A DNA stretch of 6,606 nt from Campylobacterales bacterium (lineage in GTDB: Bacteria; Campylobacterota; Campylobacteria; Campylobacterales; Arcobacteraceae): positions 1-6,606 of the forward strand of contig JAIELU010000216.1 in the NCBI GenBank assembly GCA_019752775.1, written 5' to 3'. A program made the translations under genes and the position numbers. Under the pieces are notes generated by a model. The model worked only from the letters and a program-made list of their open reading frames with translations. It was not told the origin of the DNA and did not search any database. Shown here one piece after another: positions 6,497 through 6,606 of the stretch; positions within the stretch are counted from its first letter, which is position 1, and the number at the start of each line of letters is the position of its first letter.

Positions 6497-6606
6497 CTTT
6501 AACAAAACGTAAAAATGAAATTTATGAAAAAATTAATCATGAACCACAAGAAATTAAAACATTACAATCCTTTTTCAATGATACAGAATTATTAGCAAAT
6601 TTAAAA
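6496..6606 (+). CDS. coding-like plus-strand fragment without a start, running off the window
   Basis: The plus-strand frame with codons beginning at 6496, 6499 and so on is open to the window edge. It reads SLTKRKNEIYEKINHE, then PQEIKTLQSFFNDTELLANL. The codons strongly favour A/G in position 1 and A/T in position 3, as real genes here do, while the other plus frames and all minus frames hit stops. There is no in-frame ATG, GTG or TTG in this stretch or in the roughly 80 bases to its left, which already belong to the ankyrin gene on the other strand. It may therefore be the body of a gene whose 5' end was lost at a junction near 6496-6510. I do not recognise the family. Confidence 0.35.

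Noticed and set aside
6515..6595. Short plus-strand frame starting ATGAAATTTATG
   Set aside because: It reaches a stop after about 26 codons, has no Shine-Dalgarno and has poorer coding character than the overlapping frame that stays open to the edge.
1..6606. CRISPR array, tRNA, rRNA or complete insertion sequence
   Set aside because: No regularly spaced repeats, no cloverleaf or rRNA-like sequence and no transposase domain were seen on either strand.

Overview
The window is very AT-rich, and all five complete genes lie on the minus strand, so transcription runs from high to low coordinates. Three things suggest Campylobacterota, most likely an Arcobacter-type bacterium: the base composition, the Lys/Asn/Ile-rich proteins, and the mix of a GlnD-type PII uridylyltransferase, a PDC-type sensor and a small Fis-type regulator. 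This is an inference from style and gene content; no rRNA or marker gene is present.

Right to left (direction of transcription): (1) At the right edge (about 6496-6606) is a coding-like stretch on the PLUS strand that has no start codon and runs off the window. It abuts the 5' end of (2), an ankyrin-repeat protein of about 335 aa whose own start has no visible Shine-Dalgarno, so this looks like a rearranged junction. (3) Next is a 285-aa membrane protein with an N-terminal PDC/Cache-like sensor domain and four C-terminal transmembrane helices. (4) A 107-bp intergenic region follows, with a good TATAAT box, a 17-bp palindrome upstream of it and a 10-bp-arm inverted repeat over the expected transcription start. 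(5) From it reads a probable operon. Its first gene is a 250-aa regulator with a degenerate NtrC-type AAA+ core and a Fis-type helix-turn-helix, but no receiver domain and no GAFTGA loop. Next, overlapping by ATGA, is glnD (846 aa). After a 37-bp gap comes a secreted RbsB/LuxP-like periplasmic binding protein (328 aa). A further minus-strand reading frame overlaps the end of that gene out of frame and leaves the window at the left edge.

The central theme is nitrogen signalling. GlnD is the glutamine sensor that uridylylates and deuridylylates PII proteins. Its translational coupling to an NtrC-derived regulator that appears unable to activate sigma-54 suggests an unusual local nitrogen-control module, possibly autoregulated through the operator-like repeats. 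The binding protein at the end of the operon has no transporter genes visible and may serve transport or signalling. No rRNA, tRNA, CRISPR array or complete insertion sequence was recognised. The only intergenic stretches are about 100 bp or shorter.
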